Of a stretch of 13,052 nt of DNA, positions 1-9,544 are shown in pieces. Origin of the DNA: Conidiobolus incongruus B7586. Lineage: Eukaryota > Entomophthoromycota > Entomophthoromycetes > Entomophthorales > Conidiobolaceae. A program made the translations under genes and the position numbers. The notes below the pieces were generated by a model. It was given only the letters and a program-made list of their open reading frames with translations. It made no database searches and was not told the origin of the DNA. Every line of letters starts with the position of its first letter. Position 1 is the first letter of the stretch. Location: positions 1 through 13,052 of the forward strand of contig JNEM01011170.1 of NCBI GenBank assembly GCA_000697335.1. The letters run 5' to 3'.

Positions 1-1189
1 AAACTATAATTTATAATTTTATTTTTTCAATATAATTAATTAATAATTTATTTATTATTTCTTTCTTACTTTATATCATAATTTTAAGTAATTATTATGA
101 AAAAATAAATTGATTATATAAATTTAGTCTATTATATTAAGTTCAGAAATTTAAAAATAAATATCAAAATAAATATTTATTATAGCTTATATATTTCATA
201 TTTTTGATAAGGAAATATATAAAAAATTTTGAATATAGTATTGGGCTATTATTATAAAAGTATGGCCAACTCTGAAAATTTGTAGGTTTGTAAAAATTAT
301 TTATTATTTATTTGATTAGGTTTTGTAAATATTTAAAGATATATTCAGTTCAAAAACCATTTTTATAGTTGGTCAAATTCCATAATAAAATATATATTTT
401 AAATTTAATTATGCTAAATTAGATATATCTTGCTGATAAAATTGAAAATGATGTGACTCTACCATTTTCAACTTATTCACTTTTTTAGATATTCAATTTT
501 AATTTACTTTCGCTATCATCAGAAGTTATGAATATTAAAGTTATATTTTTTTATTTTTTTTTTGAAAAAAATAGAGTAAAATATTGGGATTAGGTAGTTA
601 AAAAAATTATTATAAACTTTGTTTATTATACTATTAGTGACTAATAAAGTAAATTATAGGTTCATATGATTAATTAGTTGTTTTATTTCTGTATAGTTCA
701 AAAAATGATTTAATTATTCTTGAGTTAAAAAGATCATTAAAATCCCATGGTATCTAATTTTATCCTAGTTTAAAATGATAAAATAATTAGATTGTAACTT
801 ATTTCACTCATTAATAAAATATTTTCATTTCAAGTTCTATTATATAACTTTAATTAATTCTAACTAACATTAAATCTACATGAGGTGAATTTAAAACAAT
901 ATCAATAGAAAGAATTATATGAATTGTTATAAAACATCCATTGTTTGAATAATTGTATTATCCAAATATATATAATTACATGTTATAAATGAACAACTCT
1001 TGAAGATTTTATTAGTAAAACAATTCCAACTTTATATGTTGAAACTTGAAATACTCAATGAAAGGATATATCATTAAGACCAACAAATTAGAATTATAAA
1101 TATTGAGTATAAAGTGTTACTAGACAAATATTGAGAGTTATTAATAAAACTAAAGATGCTCTGAATTGCTAATATAACATAACATACTT
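1..1189. other. AT-rich spacer, no gene recognised
   Basis: I see no credible coding region here. Every frame is broken by frequent stops and base composition is strongly A+T. Two structures stand out. One is a perfect 9-bp inverted repeat at 442-450 and 463-471 (TTGAAAATG and its complement, 12-nt loop). The other is a loose inverted similarity between about 260-290 and 350-385, sharing CCAACT and AAAAT blocks. Either could be chance in DNA this AT-rich. I could not align this stretch with the mariner copies or the F-box genes found further on. Confidence 0.6.
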
Positions 1190-2675
1190 GAATTTTGAAT
1201 ATTATTACCGAAAAGAATTGATAAGCTAAGTTTAGAATAAAGAAGTTACATTATTAGTAAATTCTACATCCAACTTCTGAATTTAGCACTATATCCAGTA
1301 TTGAAAAATACATTATAATTTTATATTTTCAGAAAATTGGGATTAGAGAGTTATATTAGTTGTCGTAAACCATTTTTTGGACAAGAATATTAATTTAGCT
1401 CACCTGGTCTTTATTATATTAATATGGATCATGAGTTTTTGGAAGATAATAGTCACAATTCAAATTCTGAACCTGGTAACAAAAGTTTAAGTGGTAATGG
1501 CAGTTTGAGTCAAGATCTTCTCACAGCCATTCTGAAGATTTGGATAACCAAAATAACAGTAGTGTAGAAAACTAGATCTTGTCGAGTTACAATTTCTTGG
1601 GATTATATCTTTGTTCAATAAACAAAACTTAAATAATAGAATGAAACAACTTAGTAATGATTTTATCTCATACAAGCTATAAAGTGCTTTGCTAAATGTA
1701 TTTGGTTCTGCGGGCAATTACTAAATGTTGATAATCGATATTAATTGCACCAATGTAATATATTTATTAATTTCCAAGTCATTTATTCCAATCGACCCAT
1801 TGATTCATGTATTGAATTTTTTCAAATATCTAGAGGCTTAATGTGGTCATTCAAGTCAAATTTTAAATTTCCAAATATTTAATTTTTGAATTTGCTTTTT
1901 ATCTTCCTAATTGCCTAAGAAGGTTGGAAAATTGTTTTATCTTCATGATAATTTGTAATTTGGGTGAAGATTGGAAAATTCTATTATTTATGTATTCGAA
2001 TAATGGTGAAAATTTTGATATAGAATATAATCCTCAGTATTTATCTCTTCTATATTATCTCACTTAACATTTTCCATCTTAAATAATTATCTCAACTGTT
2101 AATTAACAGTTATCTTTTAGCTTTCAGCTTAAATTCCTCCATTTTAAGCTTTTAGGACTAGAGCTGGAAATTTGATGATTATTAATATTTTTAATTAATT
2201 AACTGCTATGACTACTGAACTATTGAATAAATTACTTGTTGAATATATTAAACCTCAACTTCCGATCTTATATTCAATCAATTTGGTAAATACTAAGAAT
2301 GTGTATCTTCTCTAATTTGTTTGTTTCAAGGAATTACTCCAGATCTGCCACAAGTTAACTCAATTTTATACGGTTCATTGCACCAGTTGAAATAGGTTTA
2401 TCAATTCCCTAATCACCCAATATACGGGATTATAATTCGTGACCCTTGATTACCACATTCAGGATATAGAATTTGATACTGATCAATTGAATATCAAATA
2501 CTTAAGGCATCTCCGTTTAAAATATACTAACGGTTAGTACATGGATTTGATTAATGTGAATAAATATAATTACTTGAACCAAGCCACCATTGAAGTCTTC
2601 TCTCGTAAATTTTGTAATATATAACCTTATGAGGCCATTTGTCATCTATTTACCAATTGGGATTGTTTCATTTAA
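1190..2675 (+). pseudogene. Degraded F-box/leucine-rich-repeat gene, paralogue of the gene at 5735-7219
   Basis: Pieces in different frames of the + strand follow the intact F-box gene of this window in order. Around 1265-1350 a frame reads SEFSTISSIEKY, matching NELIYLSTVCKH of the F-box. At 1424-1575 there is an Asp/Glu/Ser/Asn-rich stretch like the acidic linker. At 1785-1838 IPIDPLIHVLNFFKYLEA matches IPLDSLIRALTSLHCLES. At 1891-1930 FYLPNCLRRLE matches LYLPKTLKKLE, followed by a PQYL..L..L match near 2033. The end reads FTNWDCFI, matching FTNWTCIIF of the intact protein. Overall length (about 1.49 kb) equals the intact gene (1485 bp). Many stops and several frame changes mean it cannot make the full protein. 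Similarity is low enough to indicate an old paralogue rather than a recent copy. Introns could explain some breaks, but the scattered stops argue for a pseudogene. The N-terminal boundary is approximate. Confidence 0.78.
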
Positions 2676-2759
2676 TGTAAGTTTATCTAATGTTTTAGGA
2701 TCTAAACTTTGGCTGTCATATTCAATTCTTTTCTATTAATCCATATACTATAATTAATA

Positions 2760-3023
2760 ATTTTAGTATCAAAAAAATGGTAAATTTTTTAATTTCCAAT
2801 TTTTCAAATAGGTTATTAGTTTTAGAAAAAAATATATAAAAATAAATAGGAATATATATAGTTATAACTATATATTAATGTATAATATTTTTATTAAAAA
2901 TTAGCTTAAAAATATATTATAAAATTTAATTATACTGAAACCAAATAATAATCAACATAAGTATTTTACTATGGTATCAATAATATTTGAACACAATTTT
3001 TTTAAATCATTTAAAATTTACAA
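2760..3023 (+). repeat. Left terminal inverted repeat of mariner copy 1
   Basis: This arm pairs with 4131-4403. Diagnostic blocks are TTTAATTATACT-AAACCAAATAATAA at 2925-2951, matched with one mismatch by the complement of 4204-4230, and AAATCATTTAAAATTTACAA at 3004-3023, matched exactly by the complement of 4131-4150. The blocks lie at near-equal distances from both ends (about 190 and 260 bp), so the repeat is at least 264 bp. Weaker similarity continues to about 3130. A perfect 22-bp palindrome sits at 2854-2875. This arm lies downstream of the transposase stop. Confidence 0.82.
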
Positions 3024-3296
3024 ATAACTTACAAAAAATGCCTTATTTAAATTAACTTTTTTTAAATAAATTATTTTAAAACTAAGTAAAAATTATTACT
3101 TTGTAATTTAAATAATGGGAATTTTTTGTGATTGAAAAAAATAAACATTTTAATATATAAAAAGTAAAAATAAATATATATTATAAAATTAATAATTTCT
3201 TTTATTCCTAATAACTTTTTGCTATGTTTTTAGCAAAGATCTAACATTTAAAAAACAGTTCTTTTTATTAAAGACTGAAATTTGATGTTTTACAAA

Positions 3297-4163
3297 CTAA
3301 TTAAATTTTCTTGCAGAAATTTTCTTTCTTGTAAGCTGGTTTTTTAATTGCCTAAAGCAATTATAATCACATAGGTTATAATCTAAAGAATATATTAAAT
3401 GTGGTAGTTCTTTCCAGTTATTTTTAATTAGAAAGTTTTTTACAACTTTAGATTTATGTATTTTGCAATTATTATGCAAAATAATAGGTTTTCTTAAATT
3501 ATATTAAGAATACCAATTAGAAATAGTTTTATTTAAAAAAGAAATATAAAGTATATTATTAATTAATTTTCCTTTAGGAACTAAATAAGAATAGTATATG
3601 CTATTATAATTTATTATAACAACTAACATTTGCTTATTAATAAAATGTTTATTTAAAGGAATTTGTAGAGGGGGTTAGTTTAACTTAATCTAACACCTTG
3701 ATTTATGTTTTAATAAAAGATTATACAAAAAAATCTAAGATTCATCAATTATAATAATTTACTTTAAAAGCTTTAGTTTCTAGTTATACCTTAGTAAGTT
3801 TTGTTTAACAATAGTTACTTTAGCTTTTTTTTAAGCTTTAGTTAAATTATAAGGTATTTATTTTATATTTTTATTAATTAATTTTAATTTAAACTTTAAT
3901 ATATATAAAATACTTGTATAACTAATATTAAAATGTCTTGATAATTCTTTAGCTGAAATAAAAAGATGCTTTTCAATATGTTTTTTTACTTTATTAACAA
4001 TTAAAAGAGTAATAGTTAAAATTAGTCTTTTAGATTTTAGTAGGTTTTAGGTAGTTTCTCTTTTAGCTTTAAAGTAATTTACTTAGTGGTAAATTGTTGA
4101 TTGAAATAATACTTTATTACTAAAAGCTGCTTGTAAATTTTAAATGATTTTAGAGGGCTTGTG
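3297..4163 (-). pseudogene. Mariner transposase with in-frame stops (copy 1)
   Basis: This would be a DD34D transposase that cuts and pastes the element at TA sites. One frame runs 289 codons with no net frameshift. It has a helix-turn-helix (SAKELSRHFNISYTSILYI), an IPYNLT block (mariner VPHEL), the first catalytic Asp in IIIIDES (codon 3744-3746), LVPKGKLINNILYISFL, then HNNCKIHKSKVV and YSLDYNLCDYN. The third catalytic Asp (CDY, codon 3366-3368) is kept. The second (family HDN) is Asn at codon 3471-3473. Exactly 34 residues separate these two, which identifies the mariner family. Eleven in-frame stops (8 TAA, 3 TAG, no TGA) interrupt it. Two TAGs, after DES and after KSRC, sit where the family has Trp. 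The TAA in KA-stop-KKA sits where it has Gln. No initiating Met is evident. The longest open piece is 3297-3479. It is inactive. Confidence 0.88.
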
Positions 4164-4403
4164 GTTAAGGTTTACTAATACTAAAATAAAAAACTTTTGA
4201 TGGTTATTATTTGGTTTAAGTATAATTAAATTAAATAACTAATTTTAAAAAATAAATTTTTTAATCAAAAAAATTATTATATATATATATAATTTAAAAT
4301 TATTTATTTTCCTATTTGTTTTATATATATTTTTTTATTTGAAACTAATAATATATTTAAAAAATCAGATATTAAAAAATTTCCCATTTTTTCAATTCCA
4401 AGG
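4131..4403 (-). repeat. Right terminal inverted repeat of mariner copy 1
   Basis: This arm is the partner of 2760-3023. It lies at the 5' side of the transposase and runs into the readable N-terminal coding frame: the block at 4131-4150 would encode residues just before the first helix-turn-helix. The strongest paired blocks are 4204-4230 and 4131-4150. Similarity to the other arm persists weakly to about 4060. Confidence 0.82.
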
Positions 4404-4419
4404 TAATATTAAAATATAA

Positions 4420-5557
4420 TCTAAAAAATTTATTTCAATTGGTATTTTTTTTATTTTTAATAAATATTAAATATAATAAAATATATTATTTAATTTTGAT
4501 TAAATAATTATCAAAGTCTTATAATTTTAATTATATATTTATATATACTTAAACTTGAAATAATTAATTAAAATATATAATAAGTATTTTGAATTTCAAT
4601 AAAACTTAAAAATAATAGAGTAGTTAAAATTAAATAAAAAATATCAAGATATAACTAAATTCAAGGTATTTATAGTAAATAACTATTATTGATGGATTAT
4701 GAAAATATTTATATTATTTTTTATCGCAAGATAAATTAAACATTAAGTTAAAATAATTTTGCTTATAAATTCTAATAAATAAATATTTTATTTATGAATT
4801 GATATTAACTGTAATATTAAGTTATAATAGACTATAATGATATATTTTATCTTTATTCTGTTTTCAAAAGGAAATCTATTAATTTTATATTTTATATTTA
4901 TTTTAAATAAAATTATATATAATTGGTATTTTTAATATCATTTCAAACTATTGATTATTTTATATAAGACTTTTAAAATTCTTAAATCTAAAGTAATAAA
5001 TAATTTTCTAATTAAAAATAATTGGAAAAAGCTGCCATATTTTGTATATTTATTAGATTATAGCTTATATAATTATAATTTAAATATATATAGAATAAGT
5101 TCACAAAAAAGGACATTTTTACAAATAAATTTAATTAATTTAAAAAATATTAAATTTTAATTTATAATAAAAAGAATTATATTTTAAAGGTTAGAAGTAT
5201 GCTAAAAATATACCAAAAAGTTATTAATATTAAAAAAATAGATTAATTATATATTAAATATTTATTTTTTTAAATTATATATTGAAAGGTTTAATTATTT
5301 TCAATCTTAAAAAAGTTTTTATTTCTTAAAATTCAAAGTAATAATATTCTTTAATTTTCTAAAATAAATTGCATTTAAATAATTATTCACTTTCAAAACA
5401 CCACCAAATGCAATGATATATATGTAGATATTAATGATGTTTGTTAAGTTGCAAAGATATGATCATTTTTTATAATCTATCCACTGTATAAATTTTCAAA
5501 TATTAAATAAATAAATAATTGATTTCATATAAATTTTGAAATTTTTAAATATTATCC

Positions 5558-5597
<40 letters not shown>

Positions 5598-5705
5598 TAT
5601 ATTTAATATTGATTGTTTGGAATTTTTTTAAAAAAATTAATTTTATTCTAATAAATTGGGATATTAAGAAAATATTGATAATTGGAAATAATATTAAAAT
5701 AATGA
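4420..5705 (+). mobile_element. Mariner copy 2, lacking its 5' end, strongly decayed
   Basis: The + strand aligns with the transposase strand of copy 1 from roughly the helix-turn-helix onward. Matching stretches include the IDES region near 4690, the coding part at 4960-5080 (KILKSKVINNFLIKNNWKKL against KIHKSKVVKNFLIKNNWKEL), and the 3' untranslated part at 5150-5270. A 97-bp block around 4985-5080 is about 82% identical to copy 1 by hand count. The final catalytic Asp is lost (YNYN for CDYN) and the C-terminus has shifted frame. The first 350 bp or so, including the 5' terminal repeat, are missing. Traces of the 3' repeat seem to reach about 5700, interrupted by an AAT microsatellite. The 3' end of the element lies only about 30 bp beyond the stop of the F-box gene. 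Both limits are approximate; the core 4690-5390 is secure. Confidence 0.7.
5564..5597. repeat. (TAA)n microsatellite
   Basis: About eleven perfect TAA units lie near the 3' end of mariner copy 2. This simple repeat is likely length-polymorphic and has probably expanded within the decayed terminal repeat. Confidence 0.95.
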
Positions 5706-5734
5706 ATATTGTTAATTATCAAACAATGACTGAT

Positions 5735-7219
5735 TTATTTTCGATAACATTTAATTGAATCATTAAAGATAATGCAGGTCCAATTGGTGAACTTTTCATA
5801 AAACTGATAAAGAGGATCATTTGAACTTAAAGTGATAGGACTATTCAGTTGTAAATCAACAAATTTCAATTTTTCAAACTTTTCAAATTCTTTTAAATTC
5901 AACTCTTCAATGTAAAAAGAATCTAATATCAAACGCTCAACATTATTTAAATTTAGTATTTCTGGATTAAAAATTCCTGAATTTTCTCCATTTTCAAGTG
6001 TTAGTGACTTTAAATGGGTAAAGTTTGAAAGAATATCATTGATAAAATTATTCCATTCGGATTCGTAATTAATATATAATTCTGATAAATTGGTGCAAGA
6101 GAGACATAGTTTTTTTAGAAAGGTGTTAGAGATTTGCTGAATGTGATTAATGTTTAAAAATCTAATAGAGTCCAATATAGGGAAATTAGATTCAGGTACA
6201 TTTGGAGGGGCGCTCAAACACAGATCAGTAGTCAAATATATTAATTGACTGGAAGAGTAAATCGATTGTAAACATTCCATACTCAAGCGCTCAGGACTTA
6301 GTTGAAGTGATTTTAAATGAGGGTTGAGTTCTAAAATTTGATGAATATTGGAATCAATACTTTGATAGTTTGGGCAATAAAAAAGATGACTCAGACGGGG
6401 CAGATACTGGGGACGAAGGCTCAAAGGCAGTACTCGAGCAAGGTTTTTACAATAATCATAATTCAGAATGTTGGGATCTTCGTTTAAATGAGAATGCAAA
6501 GAATCAACGCAGCAGAATTCTAGTTTCTTTAAAGTTTTTGGTAGATATAATTCATTCTCTGAAAATTCTGAATTTTTGAATTTTACAACTTTTGTAAAAT
6601 AAACAATAAGTGATTCTAAACAGTGTAAAGAAGTGAGTGCTCGAATCAATGAGTCCAATGGGATGGTGATATTGGAAAGAGATAAATTCTTTAAATGAGG
6701 GAATGAAGATGTAACTTGAAACGTGTAGCAATGGCTCACTTTGTGGCTGACAACCAATGTAATAAGACGTTGAAATTGAGTCAAATCGATTTTCAGTTGT
6801 TCTAATCTGTGCTGTAAAGTACCAGAATCTGGATTATCAAAGTTTGAGATATTAGTGTCTTCATATTCCTTGCTTTCTTCTGATATATCTTGGTTTAAAT
6901 CAGATAATCCAATTTCTGAATTATTATCATTGTCGCTTTCATCCTCATTATTATTATTTTCCGAACTCTCGTGATATCTTCCAATAAACTCTTCCATCAA
7001 ACCGTAACCTTCAGAATCTGAATCACTCTCACCATCTTCATTTGCAATACCCTCATATGATTTTAAATAATTACTAAAATCCAAACTTTGAAAAATATGA
7101 GGTTTTAACTTATTTCTCATATGCTTGCACACTGTACTCAAATAAATTAGCTCATTCTGAGATAAATAACAATGAAACTCTTTAAAATTAAATATGATTT
7201 TCCAATCTTTATTATTCAT
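5735..7219 (-). CDS. F-box/leucine-rich-repeat protein, 494 residues
   Basis: By family, F-box/LRR proteins are substrate-recognition subunits of SCF ubiquitin ligases: the F-box binds Skp1 and the repeats bind the target. Residues about 2-48 look like a divergent F-box (ELIYLSTVCKHMRNKLKPHI then FQSLDF). Residues 61-125 form an acidic, Asp/Glu/Ser/Asn-rich, probably disordered linker. From about 150 on there are some ten leucine-rich segments, for example LKNLSLSNI (176), LESLIVYF (201), LKKLEF (230), LKSLQLS (302), LSELYINY (378), LKSLTLEN (403), VERLILDS (427) and LKFVDLQL (451). There is no signal peptide or membrane segment. It is a single uninterrupted exon, more GC-rich than its flanks (one 60-base line reaches 47%). 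No clear TATA box is seen upstream. A pseudogene paralogue lies at 1190-2675 in the opposite orientation. The target is unknown. The F-box call rests on pattern, so a plain LRR protein is the alternative. Confidence 0.85.
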   Translation of the reverse strand: MNNKDWKIIFNFKEFHCYLSQNELIYLSTVCKHMRNKLKPHIFQSLDFSNYLKSYEGIANEDGESDSDSEGYGLMEEFIGRYHESSENNNNEDESDNDNNSEIGLSDLNQDISEESKEYEDTNISNFDNPDSGTLQHRLEQLKIDLTQFQRLITLVVSHKVSHCYTFQVTSSFPHLKNLSLSNITIPLDSLIRALTSLHCLESLIVYFTKVVKFKNSEFSENELYLPKTLKKLEFCCVDSLHSHLNEDPNILNYDYCKNLARVLPLSLRPQYLPRLSHLFYCPNYQSIDSNIHQILELNPHLKSLQLSPERLSMECLQSIYSSSQLIYLTTDLCLSAPPNVPESNFPILDSIRFLNINHIQQISNTFLKKLCLSCTNLSELYINYESEWNNFINDILSNFTHLKSLTLENGENSGIFNPEILNLNNVERLILDSFYIEELNLKEFEKFEKLKFVDLQLNSPITLSSNDPLYQFYEKFTNWTCIIFNDSIKCYRK

Positions 7220-8203
7220 TATTCGAAATTTGATAAAATCAATATTTAAATTTAAAATTGTAAATAATGAATGGTTTAAGTGATTGACATTGTCATCGCT
7301 TTATCTAATTATGTTTGAGTAATCTTAAATCAAATTATGGGACGGGTGAATTCAGTGAATCTAATCAAATTTTGAGTTAACATAATGGATATGAAACTTG
7401 ATTATAAACATTTACCACTTTGATGAAATTATTTTGATTAATTCAATCTTATATATTTTTTAAATCAATTTATTTTTTATTGATCTACTTCCCTATAGTA
7501 TTTATATTTCAAATTTAATAAACATTACCTAAAAGTGAATAAAATAAAATATTTTAAATACATCCACCATATTGAATTTATTGTGATAATCAATATATTA
7601 AAGCCAAATTTGAGATAATGAACCTTAAAAAATATCTCAATGTTATAATTGAATAATGTTAATCAAAAATAATAATACCAATGCTTTTATTATATTAAGT
7701 AATCCTTAAAAGGAAGTTGAATAATTACTATTAATAACCGATTTAGTTTATTCTGTATATAAGTTAATTAACCTAATTGATATGTAATTAAAATAGATGA
7801 AATTGTTTGAAAATTCTGGATATAGAAGGGGTTAATTGATGATAAAATGATTAATATAGACTACTTTAATTTGTTTAATATAGTGTGAATAATGATTTAT
7901 TATGTATTAAAATAAGAATTGGAGTTATTAAAATATAGCATATATTGAATATAATTTTGGAAAATATAAATTGAAACAAATGGAGGATATTATTAACAGA
8001 ACAATGTTTTAATTATTTTAAATAAATATTTCTTTTTCTCAATATCGCCATTAAGTTCTCTTAATTAACAAAATATATTTTAATTACTAATTATAACAAG
8101 TTTGAACAGTTACTAAAAATAATTCACTGCTGAAATCCGAGGTAATAAATGAAATGTTTAAATTGGGCCTCAGAATGAATAAGAAAAATGACATCAATGT
8201 AAT
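7220..8203. other. Spacer between the F-box gene and the 143-residue gene
   Basis: It contains no open frame of note. It holds the upstream region of the F-box gene and the downstream region of the gene at 8204-8635, so promoter and 3'-processing signals should lie here, but none is distinctive. A short dyad, TGACA-T-TGTCA, lies near 7284-7294, about 70 bp upstream of the F-box start codon. It could be a protein-binding site or chance. Confidence 0.5.
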
Positions 8204-8635
8204 TTATAACACATTTTCAAATTGACTTATCCACTTTCCATTACGCACATCTTCCAAAAGAAATTCATCAATATTTTCATTATGAGCATAAATTTCCCAA
8301 AAATTTTTGATTAGACAGGTGAATCTAATAATCGTAAGTTTTTCATCATAATTGTAAGTTCTACAAATAGCTTTGATAATACCATCCTTGTAAAGATCAT
8401 CATTAAGAATAAAGACAGAGACACTATCCAACTCTGATGAGCTTCTGTGACTGGCATCTTTAAAAATGGTGTCATCGTCTGCATTATTGAACTTTTCATC
8501 TTCAACGAATTCCATCCAATCCGTATTGACAAAAACACCAGAATTTTTAGGAGGATTTGTAAGAATACATTTGAGATGGTTTATTGTTTCTGGTTCAAAT
8601 TTGGATGTAAAATAAAAATAACCCTTGTCTCCCAT
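8204..8635 (-). CDS. Unrecognised 143-residue acidic protein
   Basis: I do not recognise this protein. The frame opens with ATG directly preceded by an in-frame TAA, so the start is well set, and ends in TAA. It is clearly coding-like: sampled lines are 30-40% GC, whereas a nearby upstream spacer line is about 8%. The product has no signal peptide or membrane helix and is rich in Asp, Glu and Asn. The first 38 residues (KGYFYFTSKFEPE...GVFVN) and the last 70 (VSVFILNDDLY..., LTIIRFTCLIKNFWEIYAHN, GKWISQFENVL) look like a folded alpha/beta domain. A hydrophilic stretch at about 45-70 separates them. A TATA-like sequence stands about 45 bp upstream. It may belong to a lineage-specific family or be one exon of a longer gene; no splice sites are obvious. 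Confidence 0.65.
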   Translation of the reverse strand: MGDKGYFYFTSKFEPETINHLKCILTNPPKNSGVFVNTDWMEFVEDEKFNNADDDTIFKDASHRSSSELDSVSVFILNDDLYKDGIIKAICRTYNYDEKLTIIRFTCLIKNFWEIYAHNENIDEFLLEDVRNGKWISQFENVL

Positions 8636-8679
8636 TTAAAAAAAATTTATTCTAAACATTTTCTACATCCATTTAAATG

Positions 8680-8690
8680 ATTATATAATC
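8680..8690 (-). promoter_or_regulatory. TATA box of the 143-residue gene
   Basis: Read on the minus strand, the palindromic GATTATATAATC lies 45-55 bp upstream of the ATG at 8635. This spacing is nearly the same as for the TATA box of the small secreted protein at 12178. In DNA this AT-rich a chance match is possible; the matching distance is the main support. Confidence 0.4.
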
Positions 8691-9540
8691 ATTAATTAAT
8701 AGTTCAGCATTATGGGATAAATTCATTTCAAACTTGTTTTTTGAATAATTATCTTCACTTAAAATATTAACTACAAATCAAAATCATCCCAATATTATCA
8801 CATTGATTTTTATCTGATGTATGCGATTTACCTGTGAGTTTCGATTATTTATTTTATTATATTTTTCATTAATTTTTTATCTAATATAATATACATTAAT
8901 TATAATTATTCCAAGATTTTTTAAATAATATTAATTAAATTAAATTTCTTCATTTATTTTAATAGAGCTGATATTTTAGTTTAAATACCTCAATTCATTA
9001 TTATAAAATATTTTTTAAACAACTCTAAATCATACTAATAATTTTTGGGAAATATACAAAATTCTTATATTCAAATAAAAGCATTATTTTTAATAATTAT
9101 GGTAATAGGAAGACTGAGCCATTCTCCGTAAAATGATCCTATTTATTAACATATTATTGGAATTGTTAAATCCAATATATATAGTAATTCGATCAATATT
9201 ATTTTTGATTAAAAGATTAAACGAGATATAAATCAATTTTTTATTTGCAAAATATGAATTATATAAATATTATAATATATACCATACTTTATATTTGAAA
9301 TTACATAATCATATTTTTTAAACTTTGATTTTGAATCAAATTTCCAATATATCAAATTCATTTATATTGAAATATAAATATTAAATCAATTAGTCTCAAT
9401 TTTTGGTATTCATCCCAGACTTTATTAGAGAAAACACCGAACAAAACAAAATTCCCCTTTTTTGTTTGAGATTGAAATTATATGTCTCAGTTAATTATGT
9501 AAGACAAATTTCATATCTAATAATAAAATATTTTTTTCAC
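8691..9540. other. AT-rich spacer upstream of the 143-residue gene
   Basis: I see no gene. The stretch holds small perfect hairpins, for example an ATTTATATT stem with a 2-base loop at 9360-9379 and TTTGATT-TTG-AATCAAA near 9325. Open stretches such as 9403-9597 start at TTG, lack coding character and run into the terminal repeat of mariner copy 3. Confidence 0.5.
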
Positions 9541-9544
9541 TTCA

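Larger units (their letters stand above)
2760..4403 (-). mobile_element. Mariner (DD34D) DNA transposon, copy 1, near full length and inactive
   Basis: The element is bounded by inverted repeats: the right end read on the minus strand and the left end share AAATTTTTTAAT, TTATTAGTTT and AAATAGGAA in order. The inferred ends are next to TA dinucleotides (2758-2759 and 4404-4405), the TA target duplication expected of mariner elements. The transposase lies on the minus strand (4163-3297). At about 1.64 kb it is longer than the usual 1.3 kb mariner because of long terminal repeats. It is the best preserved of four copies in this window. It starts 84 bp after the F-box pseudogene and almost abuts copy 2 in the opposite orientation. 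The exact outermost bases are uncertain by about 10 bp. Confidence 0.85.

Noticed and set aside
584-1346. Repeated TTGGGATTAG at 584-593 and 1337-1346 with loosely similar flanks
   Set aside because: Only ten bases match exactly and the flanks diverge quickly; the second copy lies in the F-box pseudogene. Chance is likely.
1487-1717. 76-codon minus-strand frame
   Set aside because: It lies opposite the F-box pseudogene, has low-complexity composition, and is best explained as a chance antisense frame.
3297-4163. An alternative genetic code in which TAA/TAG are read as glutamine
   Set aside because: The host genes here end at TAA or TGA and use CAA/CAG for Gln. At least two TAGs in the transposase replace conserved Trp rather than Gln, so mutation is the better explanation.
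6370-6579. 69-codon open frame on the + strand
   Set aside because: It is the antisense shadow of the F-box/LRR gene, with no independent support.
8311-8680. Two overlapping frames (8311-8538 minus and 8447-8680 plus)
   Set aside because: Both overlap the 143-residue gene in other frames and lack coding character; the longer frame has the clear start and composition.
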